Positions 1 through 13,128 are shown, counted from the stretch's first letter. The stretch: DNA of 64,000 nt from Aselliscus stoliczkanus (GCA_033961575.1 CM066735.1:29655501-29719500), one strand, 5' to 3'. Notes: generated by a model not told the origin, from the sequence alone. Made by a program: numbers and translations.

Positions 1-244
1 ATGTGACAATGGAAGGATCCAAATATTAATATATTGAAATGGTATGGTAAAATACAATACATCACTATGATGGAGTATACACATATAAGTTCGCTGTAGA
101 AATCTAGAAAATGTTGATGTTTATTTAAATTTCAAAAAGAATACAAAACAGTATGTGCATATTTATTAAAACAGTTTAAATATGGAAAAGAATTTTAAGG
201 TAATACATAAAAATAAAAATTAAAAAAAAAAAACAATGTGTCTA

Positions 245-1650
245 TTGATTTTTGACATGGGTACCAAAACAATTCAATGGGGAAAGAATAGTTTTTCAAC
301 AAATTGTATTGGGACAACTGGATATCTACATGTAAATGAATGAAAATGGATTCCTACCATCTGTCATGGATTGTAGGTATAAATGGCAACAGCCAAATTA
401 ATAAAACTCTTAGAAGAAAACAGAGAAGTAAACCTTTCTGACCTTGACTTAGACAATTTTTTTTGTCTTTTTTAGACAAAGAACAAGTGACAAGAGAAAC
501 ACAATGCAATATAGATATGATGTATTATAGAATTGTACACTTAAAACCTGTATAATTTTACTAACCTTTACCTCCCCAATCAAGGTAATTTTAAAAAGAT
601 TTTTAAAATAAATAAATAAATTGGATGTCATCAAAATTAAAAATTTTTGTGCTACAAACAATACTATCAAGAAAGCAAAAAGACAACCAGAATGGGATAA
701 AATATTTGCAAAACATACGCATATATACCTGATAAGAAACTGATGTCCACAAAGTGTAGAGTACTCTTACAATTCAATAACAAAAAGACACAGAACACAA
801 TTTAAAAATGGGCAAAGGATCTGAATAGAACCTTTTCCAAATGGCCAATAAACAGGTGGAAAAAAATGCCATTAGAAATATGCCAAGAAAAACTATAAGG
901 AGATATTAATTTACACCCACTAAAATGGCTATAATCAACAAACAAACAATAACAAGCTTACGCAAGATTTAGGAGAAAACAGAACCTTCATGCAATGTTT
1001 GTAAAATGGCAGCTTGACAGTTCCTCCACATATCAAACATGAGTCCCAACTATTCTACTTCTACATATATATCCAAGACAATGAAAACATACACCCACAC
1101 AAAGTATTACACCTGCATGTTCACAACAGCATTGTTCATCTTAGCTAAAAAGCAAAAACACCCCAAATGTCCATCAACTGGTGAATGGATAACTAAAGAG
1201 CAATGTATCCATACAGTGGAATATTATTCAGCAATAAAAAGGAATGAAATAACTGGTACATGCTAGAACATGATGAAACTTTAAATCATTCTATTAAATT
1301 AAAGAAGTCAGGCACAAAAGACCACATATCGTATGATTCCATTTACATGTAATGTCCAAAATATAAAAATATATGGAGACAGAAGGTAGATTAGCAGTTG
1401 CCAAGGGCTAAGAGCATTGGGAGAGATCAGAAGTGACTGCTAGTGGTTACAGGTGTTCTTTTAGAGTTAATAAAATGTTCTAAAATTAGATTTTAATGAT
1501 AATTGCCCAATGTGAACATTGTATGATATATACTGTGAATACTAATATGCTACACTGTGAAAGTACTAAAAACCATTAAATTATACATTTTAAATGGGTG
1601 AGTTTTATGGTATATGAAAAATATCTCAATAAAACTATTTTTTTAAATGA
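245..1650 (+). mobile_element. LINE-1, ORF2 C-terminal part and 3' UTR (5'-truncated)
   Basis: Diagnostic blocks are ACAACTGGATATCTACATG (about 315), AAATGGGCAAAGGATCTGAA (about 805), CCCAAATGTCCATCAACTGG (about 1,163) and GGAATATTATTCAGCAATAA (about 1,219), then a decayed 3' UTR ending ATCTCAATAAAACTA. A stretch at about 490-600, resembling the fragment at 7,115-7,230, interrupts it. The reading frame has many stops. Confidence 0.85.
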
Positions 1651-3741
1651 GAGTTGCTTTTTTGAAATGTTCTTTAAAATTTGTTTGTTTTTTCTTCCAG
1701 ATTGAGTTGGTATAGTATGTTATTGGTTATCAAAATATTCATATAGCTTTGGGATTTTGAAATGGTAAATATTCATGATGTGTGAAAATGATACATAACT
1801 ATACAATCTTAATTGCATAAAAATGGAAGCTTAGTTCTGTAGATAACACACAGAACCTAGAGAAACAGGCCAAACTAAACTGCTTGTGCTTATTACTTTG
1901 TTTTTGTGTTTTCAATTTCCTATTACATGTTAGCTTTTGAAAAATAAATGTTATTTTAAAAACCAAAAAAAAGAAAATTTGTTTGTGAAATCATGTTTTA
2001 ATACATTATTTGTGGACATAAAGGCATACTGGTCACTAACATGAAAGAACTCTACTCACTTTTAATTACAGAATAATGGTGAGGAAATTTCCTAGCAATT
2101 TAAATTCCTTGAAAACAAAAATGTAAGAGAAGTCTAAACCAGGTTTGAAAATAAATGTGCCAAATTGAAGGAAAATTAAGGACAATAAAAATATGAATTC
2201 AGAAAAGTGGTTGCCGTTAAAATGCTCTTTAGTAAGACCTTTCAACTCACCAAACTAGAATGGGCCCCTAAAGAGAGGCAGTGGAAGTACTGGAATGGCA
2301 TTCAAGTGGCTGCATTAGAAAGTCACAATCCTAGAGCTACACAGAATAAATCTGCTTTTGTCTTCCTGACTCCACCACTGTTTGAACATTGTTTTCTTGC
2401 TTCCCTTGTCTTACCATATTCAGTTTAAATATATCCCCTCCCCATAATCATTTTTGATAAGCAATAACTTTCTGACTATTCAATATTCTGATTTCCCATG
2501 TCTGTTTTATCAATGACATTAGAAGATACAGTGTCCAGATGTGATCTGACAAGCACAAAATACAGTGAGACTATTACTTCTTTGATCTAGATGAGCAAGG
2601 TGACAAATGTGTGGCACATGTGTCACTATTCTCCTGTTTCCCACCTGTGTCTGCAATATTCCTTCCAGAGGAAGCCTTCTAACCGATTACTGCTGATATG
2701 GGGAAGAAACTAACTGTTGTCTGTTCATTTGTTTCTGGGGATTTTATTAACAGTCAGCTGTCTGAGGAGCACAGGGCTGGGTTCACCCCAGGGCATGAGA
2801 CCCATGAAAGTAGGGGAGTTCTGGGAATCAGAAACCTGGTCACAGACAGGCTTCCTCTCTTGAGTGACAGTGCTGATAGATTTGTGAGACCCATGTGTCG
2901 TTACTCTCAAGCTCACATGCAAAACCCAGCAATTATCTAGAGAGAGGAGAGAACCCCTAATATACCCTCTGAGTGGGTTTTCACAGGTGGGAGTAGATGA
3001 GAACAGAAGTCATTAGAGGGTCACCATGGGCGGGTGGGATGAGGCATTGATCCAGACAGCGAATATCAGATGTTGTGAAAAGAATGACAACATTTCTAAA
3101 AGAAATGATCTATATGAAATTAAAGCCACTGGCAACTTTACATATGAACTTAATTAGCTCTGAACATGCTATTTGGATGATTGATCACAAACACATCTAT
3201 TTCAGCATAATGAAGTCATCCACTGGAAAAGCATGGTCACATGACCAAGTCTGCATTTAGTACCTAGACAATAATTTCACTTCATCCCTTCAGCCAGTGG
3301 CAGAATTGCAGTCTAACCTATTTGAGCTTTGGTCATTTTTTTGGTTTTCTCTTTAGTTCTATGGTTTGTTCTTTATAAACCTAAATGTCCTTCTTTATAC
3401 TTTTTTCTTCTTTGCATCATGGCATGCTGCAGAGCCAGCAAGCTCAGCACAGAAGATAAACAAAATCTCAGAATAAAAATTCCCAGAGCCTAACAACTGA
3501 CTGAGAAGGAGATCAGTTTCAGGGACAGAAAGGGGAGCTTCATTATTTCAAGACTGGTGAGCTGTACCCTGTCCTAACAAAAACGTCCGTGGGCCAGAGG
3601 TGTATGACCAGAGGCTATGGCCCCAATCTCAGGTCAATGTTTCCAACTCCCACAGTTAGTCCAGAGAGATGGGGAAAATGCTTGTTACATAGCTAGTTAG
3701 TGACAGAGTTAGTACTAAGATCTGCTCCTAGCTTAACACAG
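1651..3741. other. Intergenic, no gene seen
   Basis: AT-rich sequence with short frames only (for example 2,207-2,428 and 2,698-2,940). These lack conserved motifs, splice partners and codon structure. I recognise no repeat with confidence. Confidence 0.6.
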
Positions 3742-4212
3742 TTATGGGTTGAGTTGTGTCTTCCCCCTAAAAAACATGTTGCAGTCCCAACCCCCCACCA
3801 AGTACCTCAAAATATCACCTAATTTGGAAATAGGGTGATTACAGATGTAATTAGTTGAGGTCATAGTGGAATAAGGTGGGCCTCTAATCCAATATAACTG
3901 TGTCTTTATGAGAAGACAACCATGTGAAGACACAAAGGGAGAATGCCATGTAAAGATGGAGACAGAGACTAAAGTTATGCAGCTTCATGCCAAGGAGTGC
4001 CAAAGATTGCTGGCAAAACACTAGGAAGCTTTTCCAGGAGCTAGGAAGAGGCAAAGAAGGGCTTTCTTACGGGTTTCAGAGGAAACGTGGTCCTGCCACT
4101 ACTTTGAGTTTGGACTTCTAGCCTCCATAACTATGAGACAATACATTTCTGTTGTTTTCAGCCACCTGGTTTGTGGTGCTCTGTTACAGCAGCCATGGGA
4201 AACTAACACACG
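3742..4212 (+). mobile_element. MLT1-type MaLR LTR
   Basis: It begins TTATGGGTTGAGTTGTGTC, contains CTAATCCAATATAACTGTGT, and ends CATGGGAAACTAACACA. This is the ERVL-MaLR LTR layout with a decayed polyadenylation region. Confidence 0.82.
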
Positions 4213-4510
4213 CAGTCTCAAAAAATGTCTATTCTTACAACCTCACTCATATCAAGCCTTGGGAATATCTAAAGACTTAATAAGATGCTGCTTTTGAGTA
4301 GAATAACCTTGTCTTTATTACAGAAATACTACTCCACATCCCCAATTACTGTCCCCTTACCTGCACGTTCACTTTCAGACTTCCAAGTTCACAAGCCTAC
4401 AAGTGCAAAAGGCAATTATTTTCTTTTTCTTTTGTGGTACATTTTAAGTCACATCAAGACCACAGGAGTTGGAGTCACTACATCACTTGATTTAGGGTAA
4501 AAGGAAAATA

Positions 4511-4670
4511 AGTATTTTTTGTGGGGGGGAACAGTGTGTTTTTCCACTACTCATCAGCTCCAAGTCAAGTAGTTGTGAAGGCGCAGCTCAATGGCTCAAG
4601 GGGGGATCGAACCAGCAACCTTGGTGTTGTGAGCACTGCACTCTAACCAACTGAGCTAACTGGCCACCCC
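4511..4670 (-). mobile_element. Ves-type bat SINE
   Basis: On the minus strand it reads GGGGTGGCCAGTTAGCTCAG, then GGTTCGATCCCC, ending AT-rich. Target duplication AAAGGAAAATA at 4,500-4,510 and 4,671-4,681. This family is characteristic of bats. Confidence 0.88.
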
Positions 4671-4929
4671 AAAGGAAAATATTCTTGATGTCAAAACATC
4701 TTCCTTACTCTTCTGGTTGGTGTGTCATCAGACAGGAAGCCCCACAGGTTAGGCACTGAGCTCTCCAGTGTCTTCACAAGTCAACCGGGGAAAGGCCATA
4801 CATGTTATGCCTGACACCTCTGTGTGCATGAGCCCATCTGAGGTTCTCAGAAATACACACAACAGGGCAGCTCCAAAAAAGAGGCAGCAGAGGGTGGTGG
4901 GAGGGCATAAGCCTTGGCATTATAGAAAT

Positions 4930-5100
4930 TCCAGATGGAATCGGAGTTCTGCTGTGTGCTCCTGGGAAAACCATTTTACCTCTCTGAGTTTTTTTTATCT
5001 ATATAAAGATATTGATACCCGTCCTCCTGAGTCCATGTAATGAGTATAAACTATTTAAAACATGTAGCCCATTAAGATGTACAATAAATTCATTAATGTG
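4930..5100 (+). mobile_element. MIR SINE, decayed
   Basis: Shape of MIR 3' half: ACCATTTTACCTCTCTGAG, TTATCTATATAAAGATATTG and GTACAATAAATTC. Confidence 0.5.
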
Positions 5101-5229
5101 ATTTGGTTGGTATTTTTATTTTATTTTATTTTTTTAAATCCCAGTCCTGGACAAAGATGCTGGTAGAAAAATCTAATTATGACTTCTCAATTCTTTTCCA
5201 TCCTATAGCAGAAGCATGAAACAAAAAAA

Positions 5230-5360
5230 ACCAGAGTTCCACGTTTGACAATAGTATGTACACCCATGGGGACATCAGGACAGGGACCAATGCCTATCTA
5301 AATCCCTGGCACTCAGCACAGGTACATAGCAAGTAATCAAAAACTATTTCTTACTTGTTG
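5230..5360 (+). mobile_element. LINE-2-type 3' end
   Basis: ATCCCTGGCACTCAGCACAG, GTACATAGCAAGTAATC and TTTCTTACTTGTTGAA. Confidence 0.5.
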
Positions 5361-6049
5361 AAAGTGTGCTGCATGATCAATTTTCCTCAGGATTCACAAT
5401 CAATCACTTAAAATGGGCAAGTTAAAGATTCCTGTCCTAAAACACTGGTTACTTTTGCAGTTCAGGAGCACCAACCACAGGCTCCGTCCAAGTGTACCTG
5501 GTCTCAATCATAAAATTGCAGTGCACTACTGCTTTCCAGAACTAAGGTGGTATTAATGACATTTTGCTTTCATCATATTTTTAAAGAATTCAAAGTCCTT
5601 TCTATATAGAAGACTAGGAGTGGAATATTTACATTTTCTGGATTTTCTCCACCCTAAATTTGCATCCATAGGTTTCCAAATACTCATTCTCCTTTACTTA
5701 AGTTCAACTGGCCTCAGTTTTTAAATTTGAAATCTCCACAAAAGGAACAATGCACAAAAAAAATGTGATACTTAGCAGTATGGAATGGGATCAAATTTTA
5801 GTTCACTGGTTTTATTTCCCTTGATTCTTTATAGATTCATCATGTTCCTTATCTTCTTGTCTCAACATACAGTCTTAAGATGTACATCATTTGCTGTATT
5901 CAAGCTATTATATCTGAGTTATATCAGTTTCCCTAGTTTAACATGCCCTTCACCATTATTTGACTAACAAACAAATGAACAATCCTGCTATGGAAACACT
6001 AGAGCTTTTTTTTTCACGGTTAGTTTTATTTCTTTTTTGTTTGCTTCTT

Positions 6050-6430
6050 GTATTTTACTTTATTTGGTTTTAGGTGTACAAAACTATGTAATAGTTAGAC
6101 GATTATATCCCTCACAAAGTGATATCACCCCCCAATCTACTACCCCCCGACATAGAATATATCTGTTACAATTCCATTGACTCTATTCCCTATGCTGCAC
6201 TCCACATCCTGTGAATATGAATGACACATGACATTCAATATTATTCTATTTCAGCTTTAGGTGTACAGCACAGTGGTCAGGCATCTACACAGTCTATGAA
6301 GTGATCCCCCTGATAAGTCCAGTGCCCATCTGGCCCATACATGATCTTTACAACATTATTGATTATATTCCCCATATTGCATTTCATACCCCTGTGACTA
6401 TATTGTAACTACTAATTTGTATTTTCCAAT
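6050..6430 (-). mobile_element. LINE-1 3' end fragments, antisense
   Basis: Two successive stretches (about 6,070-6,170 and 6,250-6,420) resemble inverted L1 3' UTR: TTTTAGGTGTACAAAACTAT and TTTAGGTGTACAGCACAGTG followed by ACCCCCC / GATCCCCCTGATAAGTCCAG blocks. A fold-back at 6,431-6,490 follows directly. Confidence 0.6.
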
Positions 6431-6490
6431 CTGTTCTTATTGAAATCCACATTAAAAGAACATTTTTAATGTGTCTTTCAATAAGAACAG
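6431..6490. repeat. Inverted repeat, 27-bp arms, 6-nt spacer
   Basis: The left arm is 6,431-6,457 (CTGTTCTTATTGAAATCCAC...), the right arm 6,464-6,490. 25 of 27 positions pair. It lies at the edge of antisense L1 sequence. Confidence 0.92.
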
Positions 6491-7114
6491 TTTTTAAAAC
6501 CCTGTGACTTGACTGCCATCTAGAGAAGGCGAGGGATACTGAAATGAACCAAGCTAATCTAGTATCTTGATGGGTTTACTTTTTTCTAACCCTTTGGCAC
6601 CATATAGAAAAACAGTTTAAACAAGACATGTAGAAAATATTTAAATGTTCTATTGTGGCTTGGGATGGTATCATTAATTTGTTTTCTTACAAAACACTAT
6701 GAAACAATTATATTGTTTTTAAGGAGAAATGATATCTTAGTGATAGCAATCTGCTTGCCTTCAAATTTATTTTATGGATTCTTTATAAATATATACACCA
6801 AGATAATTCAGTGCACATTTGTAATGCTGTAATTAAAACTGGGTAGTTGGTCTCATTAAATTCTCCAGGTTGTTTGTGGTATATTTCCTCCTGCCATGTG
6901 AGTTTGCATCTTAAAACAGATTTCAAAACCTCTCTATACTGTCCTTGTTATATTAATGCTGATATTACTGGACAAGAAATTGCTCCAGCTTTGTAAAATG
7001 TCTGTTTAGCAATTGCATCACGAAGGGGCTTCAGTAAAACTGAAAGGCATTGCTTCCTCTGTAAAGATTTCGGAGGTTAAAGGAGGTCAAATACTTGGTG
7101 ATGAAAGAACTGAC

Positions 7115-7232
7115 TCTGGGTGGTGAACACACAATGCAATATATAGATGATGTATTATAGAAATGTACACCTGAAACCTATGTAATTTTACTAACCATTG
7201 TCAGCCCAATAACTTTTAATTAAAAAAAAAAA
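7115..7232 (+). mobile_element. Dispersed repeat 3'-end fragment
   Basis: GGTGAACACACAATGCAATA, ATTATAGAAATGTACACCTG and an A-tail. The same unit is at about 495-600, inside the L1 there. Confidence 0.6.
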
Positions 7233-7491
7233 TAACTGAGAGCACTTTAGATTATCTTAAGGAGAATGATGTATATTGGGAAGCATATGGGTGCAAATTG
7301 GGGCAAGAGAAAAATCCATAAATTGTACATATTCCATTCTTCATCCTTTATATCCAAAGGACTTTAACTTAGATTTATATATAAAAGATTAAAGCAAAGT
7401 GTCATTAATGCAACATTGGTATTGGAAAGCTCTAGTACAATGTAATAATTTATTTTATAATTGAGTCCAGGAAAACTTAGACAAAGGTTTT

Positions 7492-7690
7492 CCCAATAGG
7501 AGTCAGCAAACTTTTTCTTGAAGGTTCAGGCAATAAAAAATTTTGACTTTCCAGATGATATGGTCCCAAACAATCAATTGCCACCATGGCATGAAAGCGG
7601 CATAGACGATACATCAACAAATGTGTGTGATGCGGTCCCAATCAAACTCTACCTACAAAAATAGGCAGCCATAATTTTTCAACCACTGTG
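7492..7690 (+). mobile_element. hAT-Charlie-type fragment
   Basis: AGTCAGCAAACTTTTTCTTG and GCATGAAAGCGGCATAGACG match the same family as 32,557-32,973, more decayed. Confidence 0.65.
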
Positions 7691-8569
7691 TTAAAATAAG
7701 AGTCTTTAACTTGCCCAATGGAATGACTTTCAGAAGACTAGAAATTATCAGTACTCCAGGGGTCACAGCTTAATTTAGGAGACTAAACACAGTTTACACG
7801 GGCACCAACCTACTACAACTAGTCTCAGTTTGTTTGTTTTTTTCATTTATCTGGTACATCGTCTAACAATATTGAACTTAAAATACTTTCAGGAACAATA
7901 ACTTTTTCTCGGATAGTGAAGAAATCACAGAGTCACACACACACACACACTATTTTCTGGTTAGTAAATGCAGCAAAAGGTGAAAGAGAAGTAAATTTTG
8001 GATGGACAATTATTTATGTATTTATGTGTATCTCCAAACTTGCTTTAGAGTACCATTAGCATCCCATGGCTGAATTATATGAGCTATCAGATGCATTTTC
8101 ATTTTAAAACTTAGCTTATATTTCATGATTGGTATTCCCCCGTAAGTCATGCCTATAAAAAAAAAAAAAGGATCTCAGGAAAGAATCCTTCCCATAAAAA
8201 TCTAAATACTGAAGTAACTCCACTGCACTGGGAATTTCCCTATAGCTCCTTATCATCCTTGCACCTTAAGAGCTGTGGATAGTAGATGAAGCACATTTGC
8301 AGAGCCAGGCTATAGAGAAATTGAAAACAAGCAGAGGCTGAAAAGTTTGGCTTTAATCAAGTGCCAATGTTTTCCTGTTTTTTTTAATGTTTTACCATCT
8401 CAAGGACGATATGAAAAAGTTTCATCTCCAGTTTGATAGATTATCAGTTCACCTGTATTTTTTTGTGTACTCTTTTCATCATTGCTTCCTCTTCCATGAA
8501 GGCACACTGCTATGAATTCCTATGATCATTTACATCATAACTTTTTTCTTTCTGCCTGTCAGTAGCCAA

Positions 8570-8790
8570 TGCAGTGTACAGACAAAGCACAGACTGTAAC
8601 GAGAACAAGCCTGAGTTCAAATCCCTGCTCCTACTCATAGTGGCCCTGTGGCAGTGCCACTTAACTGCTCAGGGACTCAGTTTTCTCTATATAAAATATA
8701 GATAATACTCTATCACAGTGTTGTTAAGATTAAATGAGAACATTCTGTGAGAGATCTTGCACATTGCTCAATAAAGGTTAATCTTCCCTT
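8570..8790 (+). mobile_element. MIR SINE
   Basis: CTGAGTTCAAATCCCTGCTC, TCAGGGACTCAGTTTTCTC, GTTGTTAAGATTAAATGAG and a CTCAATAAAGG end. Confidence 0.82.
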
Positions 8791-8799
8791 TCTCCCCCA

Positions 8800-10540
8800 G
8801 GCCCCTGTCTAAGACATAGGCTACCAAAGCTGGGAACTGATTTATTTATATTCTGTCTCTCTACAGTGTCTGCCGCTAGGATAGACAGGGTAGGTACTTC
8901 ATGGATGTTTCTTGAATGAGCAGTGAGCTCTCATGCTCTACCCTGTTATTGAAGATCTTACCATTTTAAACTGCTGTGAAGATGAGCCAAAAGGTATATT
9001 CTGAGTCATGAAAAGAAAACATACCTCCTAAATTTAAAAAAAAAAAAATACTTGTCATATTGGTATGCTATTCATAGCGTAGGCACTCAAATGTTTGCTG
9101 GAAAATGATGATACATAAGAGTGTGAACCACATAAAAGAGATACAGTCATGATATTTCACTCTGCTCTTGAGGGAGATGATTTGGACCACAATATTATCA
9201 AAATTGTGGAATAACAAGGTGCTTTATCACACAGTTTTATTACCTATTGTTAAGTTCTATAACTCTCACTGTGATTCATTGGTCAAATTTATATACTGCT
9301 TAGCATTGCCCATGGAAGAATCTTTATGTTTATGCTTCCTGTCGAAACTGGCTTGACATTTTAATATTTTTTAATCATGCAGAATACTGTATAATGAAAA
9401 GATTGTGGAAATGTCATTCAGAGAATCATCAAGATTAGATGTGACTAATTTGGAGTCATGCCGGCAAAGGAGTTTTGATCGGAAGAGGAAATTAAACTAA
9501 AGAATCATCTGAGGGGTAAAAATATAAAGAGAATAGGACCTAGCAGTTATTTAAGGACTTTATCATGAGAAAAACAAATAGAGCCAGAGTTACTGAGAAT
9601 GTTAAAAAAAAAAAAAAATCACAAGCTGTGGGGCACATGAACAGAGGAGCTAAGATGCCAGTAAAAATAAAATGGGATTCATGAAATACTGAAACGTATA
9701 TAAAAGAAAATGAATTAAGTAGAAATCCTTTCTTTGTTTTTCTGTATATATTCTAGCACTAAGGGATAGGAAGGAGCTACAAATTTGTTTCCTCCTCTTT
9801 GCTTTTCTAGTTCTAGAAGACATAGAAGTTAGTTAGGCCAAGAATTGTTTGTTACTAGTCACTTTTCAAACTTGAATTTTTCTCATGAAACAACTACCAC
9901 TCATTCTGGCTATCATAGTACATACGATTTTCTAGAATACCTTCATGAAAATCAAGTAAATTGCTATATATGTGTTCCGATTATATTAATAGACTTACAG
10001 AATTTATATAGTTTGACCTGTACAACATCCCTGATGTTATCAGTCTAACTATAAAAAGTCAGGGGATGTTTGCAAAAGTGATTGTGTTGTACTTATCAAC
10101 AATTAAATAATATCATTGCATCAGTTTTTAAAGATCAATATGTTTTCAGGGTTATTTATGTACACGGAAAAATAAGTCTCCATTCCAGCCTGGCAAAAAT
10201 CCTAACTGTTCATGCATCCCTCTACCTATCTACAAATCATTGTACATGTACAAGGTTATATCTGAACAACTCTATGAAATCCTAACCTCTCCCATCATTT
10301 AAAAACTATGCATTTCTTCTTTTATGACTCCATTCCACATTGGACAATAACTAGATAGCTAAAAGGAGAAAGGACATAGGAAAGAGAAAATTACAGCTTT
10401 ATTCACTGATAACTTTGCCTACGATAGTATTTTTTCTAGAAAGTAAAATTCCATATGTGCAACAGAAGACAGTCATTCCGTATCTGTTAACAGCACTAGA
10501 TTCTTCAGAATAACTCTGATATGCCCTCACTGGTTTTCAT
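8800..10540. other. Intergenic, no gene seen
   Basis: Unique AT-rich sequence with A-runs (9,034-9,047 and 9,604-9,618). No element or coding signal stands out. Confidence 0.6.
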
Positions 10541-10544
10541 CTAA

Positions 10545-10795
10545 AATGATAAGAGCTAATACTTATGGAGTGTGTACTATGTGTCAGGCACTGTTTTAAA
10601 CCTTTGGCATATCATTAAGTAATCCAACCCTCACAGCAACCTCATTAAGTAGGTTACTATTACTATCCTCATTTTGCAGATATAGAAACTGAGGCAAAAT
10701 GGTTAAGTAGCTTACTGAAGGGCACACAGTAACACAGCCAGGTTCTAACCCAGGCAGCCTGGCTCCAAAATTCACACTGTTAACACTATTCTCCC
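10545..10795 (+). mobile_element. MIR SINE
   Basis: It carries the core and 3' features: ACTATGTGTCAGGCACTGTT, CTCATTTTGCAGATATAGAA, AAACTGAGGCAAAATGGTTA and ACCCAGGCAGCCTGGCTCC. Near full length. Confidence 0.88.
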
Positions 10796-10935
10796 AGGCA
10801 AACTGCTGGGGGTGTCTAATATCTTAGATTTTTAGAAACTCATTTAGTATAACATACTCATTTTTATAATTTAAAAAATCCTTTAAAAAAGCAAATTTTG
10901 GGATGGGAAAAGCATTTTTCATTAAAACCCTAGGA

Positions 10936-10963
10936 ACACACACACACACACACACACACACAC
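10936..10963. repeat. (CA)n microsatellite
   Basis: About 14 CA units. A shorter run lies at 7,937-7,950. Confidence 0.95.
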
Positions 10964-11098
10964 CCCTACACTTCTCCCAAAACCTGTATTTTATTCTAGA
11001 TTAGCACAACCAAACTTCTGTGTTCCTTTAAAATAAACCATGATTCAGCACAATGAAAAATGCACCACAACTCAATACCCTTAAAACATAAGAAATTA

Positions 11099-11239
11099 GT
11101 AGCTGGCCGAGTGGCTCAGTTGGTTAAGAGTGGGAGCTCTGAGCAACAGGGTAGCCAATTCAATTACAGGCCTGAGCTGAGCTGCCACTGAGCTGCAAAC
11201 AGGTGGCAGAATGGCTCATCTAAAAAAAAATTTTTAAAG
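11099..11239 (+). mobile_element. Ves-type bat SINE
   Basis: The head AGCTGGCCGAGTGGCTCAGT is followed by a decayed B-box region and an A-tail. Exact duplication AAACATAAGAAATTA at 11,084-11,098 and 11,240-11,254. Confidence 0.88.
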
Positions 11240-12084
11240 AAACATAAGAAATTAACCTAAACTCAAAAAGAGAAACACTCTACTTCCTACTTAAACAATA
11301 CAAGAAATGCTTGATCTCAGGGTGACAATTAACCAAAGGCCTTAACTCAAACTGATTAATCAACTGTAAATAGTTTGAAATAAAGACTCATTAGTATCAA
11401 AGAATATATAATGGAGAATGATCTATCTGCCTTTTTTTAGTCAGTGTTACATAAATTTTTATCAACATGTTCACCAAAGGTTTAAAGAAAGAACTTGGGC
11501 AAGATACAGGAATTTATATCCCAACTTATTCTTTAAAAAGCTATATTATACCCTTAGGTTCTTTTTTACATTTATGTCTTCTTTTTATAACATGCAATAT
11601 CTTTTTATAAAACAATTGCAAGTAATTTTCCAACAATAATCATCTTGCATGGTCTTGAAACTCTAAGATTTTGGTCTTGTTCACAAATATCTTCCAGTGA
11701 ATCATTCTGCATAGTTGTACAACACAAAGGAAGATCAACTGCCCCACAGCAGCCAAACAACTCCACGATGGCTCTGATTTGGGTTTGCTGTCAGATTAAG
11801 CTCAATAGCCGCTCAACAGAATATCAATCCTGTAGGCAAAAAAACTCCACTATACTCCAACTGCCTGCACAATGAAGTCAAACTATTTATCCTATGGAAA
11901 ACCATGATTCTTCTTTCAAGTTTAATTCCTATCACTCCCTTCCCTGTTCCCTTCAAGCTAAAGAAATCTCAATAATTTTCTCCACATGTCCTTTTTTTTT
12001 CTCATTCCCATCCTAATTTTCATGCTGCTCCATTTCAAATATTCTTCCTCAGCTCTTTCTTCAAAGCTCAGATCAAATACAATT

Positions 12085-12089
<5 letters not shown>

Positions 12090-12129
<40 letters not shown>
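12090..12129. repeat. (CA)n microsatellite
   Basis: About 20 uninterrupted units next to the ancient repeat at 12,155. Confidence 0.95.
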
Positions 12130-12132
<3 letters not shown>

Positions 12133-12154
12133 TTCTCTCAGCTATTTGTATGTG

Positions 12155-12680
12155 TGATGGTTAATTCTATATGTCAATTTGACTGGGCCATAATACCCAG
12201 TTTTAGGTCAAACACCAATCTAGATGTTAGCTGTGAACGTATTTTTTAGGTAAGAGTAACATTTAAATCAGTAGACTTTTAAGTAAAGGAAATTACTCTC
12301 CATGGTGGGTGGACCTCATCCAGTCATTTGAAAGCCTTTAAAGAAAAGAGTGCAAAATCAAGTCCTCTTGGGTCTCCTTTCCAGCCTGCTGGCCTGCCCT
12401 GCAGATCTCAGACTTGCCAGCCCTCACAATCATGTCACAAATATTTTATTCCTTAAAATAAATATGTATTTCTCAATAAATGCACCAATAGAAATAGACC
12501 ACCAATATTGGTAGACAGACAAATAGATAGATAAATAGTTATAGAAGGAGATTTGTATATGTACACCAATAAGATGTGTGTGTGTGTGTGTGCACGTGCG
12601 CGCGTACGCACGCATGTGTGAATGTAGGGTATATATCTCCTACTATTTCTGTTTCTCTGAAAAACCCTGACTAATACACT
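12155..12680 (+). mobile_element. Ancient interspersed repeat containing a CA/TG-rich array
   Basis: It starts GTGATGGTTAATTCTATATG and ends CCCTGACTAATACA. This is a familiar mammalian repeat whose family I do not name. A (TG)n/(CG) stretch (12,573-12,618) and (GATA)-like bases lie in its right part. Confidence 0.55.
12573..12618. repeat. (TG)n followed by alternating CG/TA purine-pyrimidine tract
   Basis: TGTGTG units run into GCACGTGCGCGCGTACGCACG, a strictly alternating purine-pyrimidine stretch suited to Z-DNA. Confidence 0.85.
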
Positions 12681-12775
12681 GTGATGTCTGATTTCCCAAC
12701 TGGACTGTAAGCCCTTCAAAAGCAATCATCTTTATACTCCTCAAAGAACAATGCTTTAAAAACAGAGTATGTTTA

Positions 12776-12903
12776 CCGGCCAAGTGGCGCGGTGGTTAAG
12801 AGCTGGCTTGGGACGCCAGCGGCCCCGGTTCGGATCCCACACATGAGGGCCAGTGACACTGCCCTCTAAAAAAATAAATAAATAAATAAAAAATAAATAA
12901 AAA
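12776..12903 (+). mobile_element. Short-form tRNA-derived SINE (CCGGCC head)
   Basis: The head is CCGGCCAAGTGGCGCGGTGG, then a tRNA-like CCCCGGTTCGGATCC B-box region, GAGGGCCAGTGACACTGCCC and an A-rich (TAAA)n tail. Target duplications are ACAGAGTATGTTTA (12,762-12,775) and ATAGAGTGTGTTTA (12,904-12,917). Confidence 0.88.
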
Positions 12904-12917
12904 ATAGAGTGTGTTTA

Positions 12918-13128
12918 ATAAATATTAAATGAATGATTGAATGTTTGGCCAATGAATAAATAAACTCTTGGTCAATTTTACCTGCAAAATTACTCAACTT
13001 AATTTTTTATCTTCTCTTTCCTTTGGCAATATTGTAATTCATACACTTACCCTCTTTATCTACACTATTTAAGATTCCTAATGGGTGTCTGCTTCCACCT
13101 CTCACAACCCCTACCCAAGTGTATTCTT

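Noticed and set aside
12776..12850. Possible tRNA gene
   Set aside because: It has A-box and B-box-like sequence but lacks a cloverleaf, carries an A-tail and target duplications, and is repeated many times: a SINE head.
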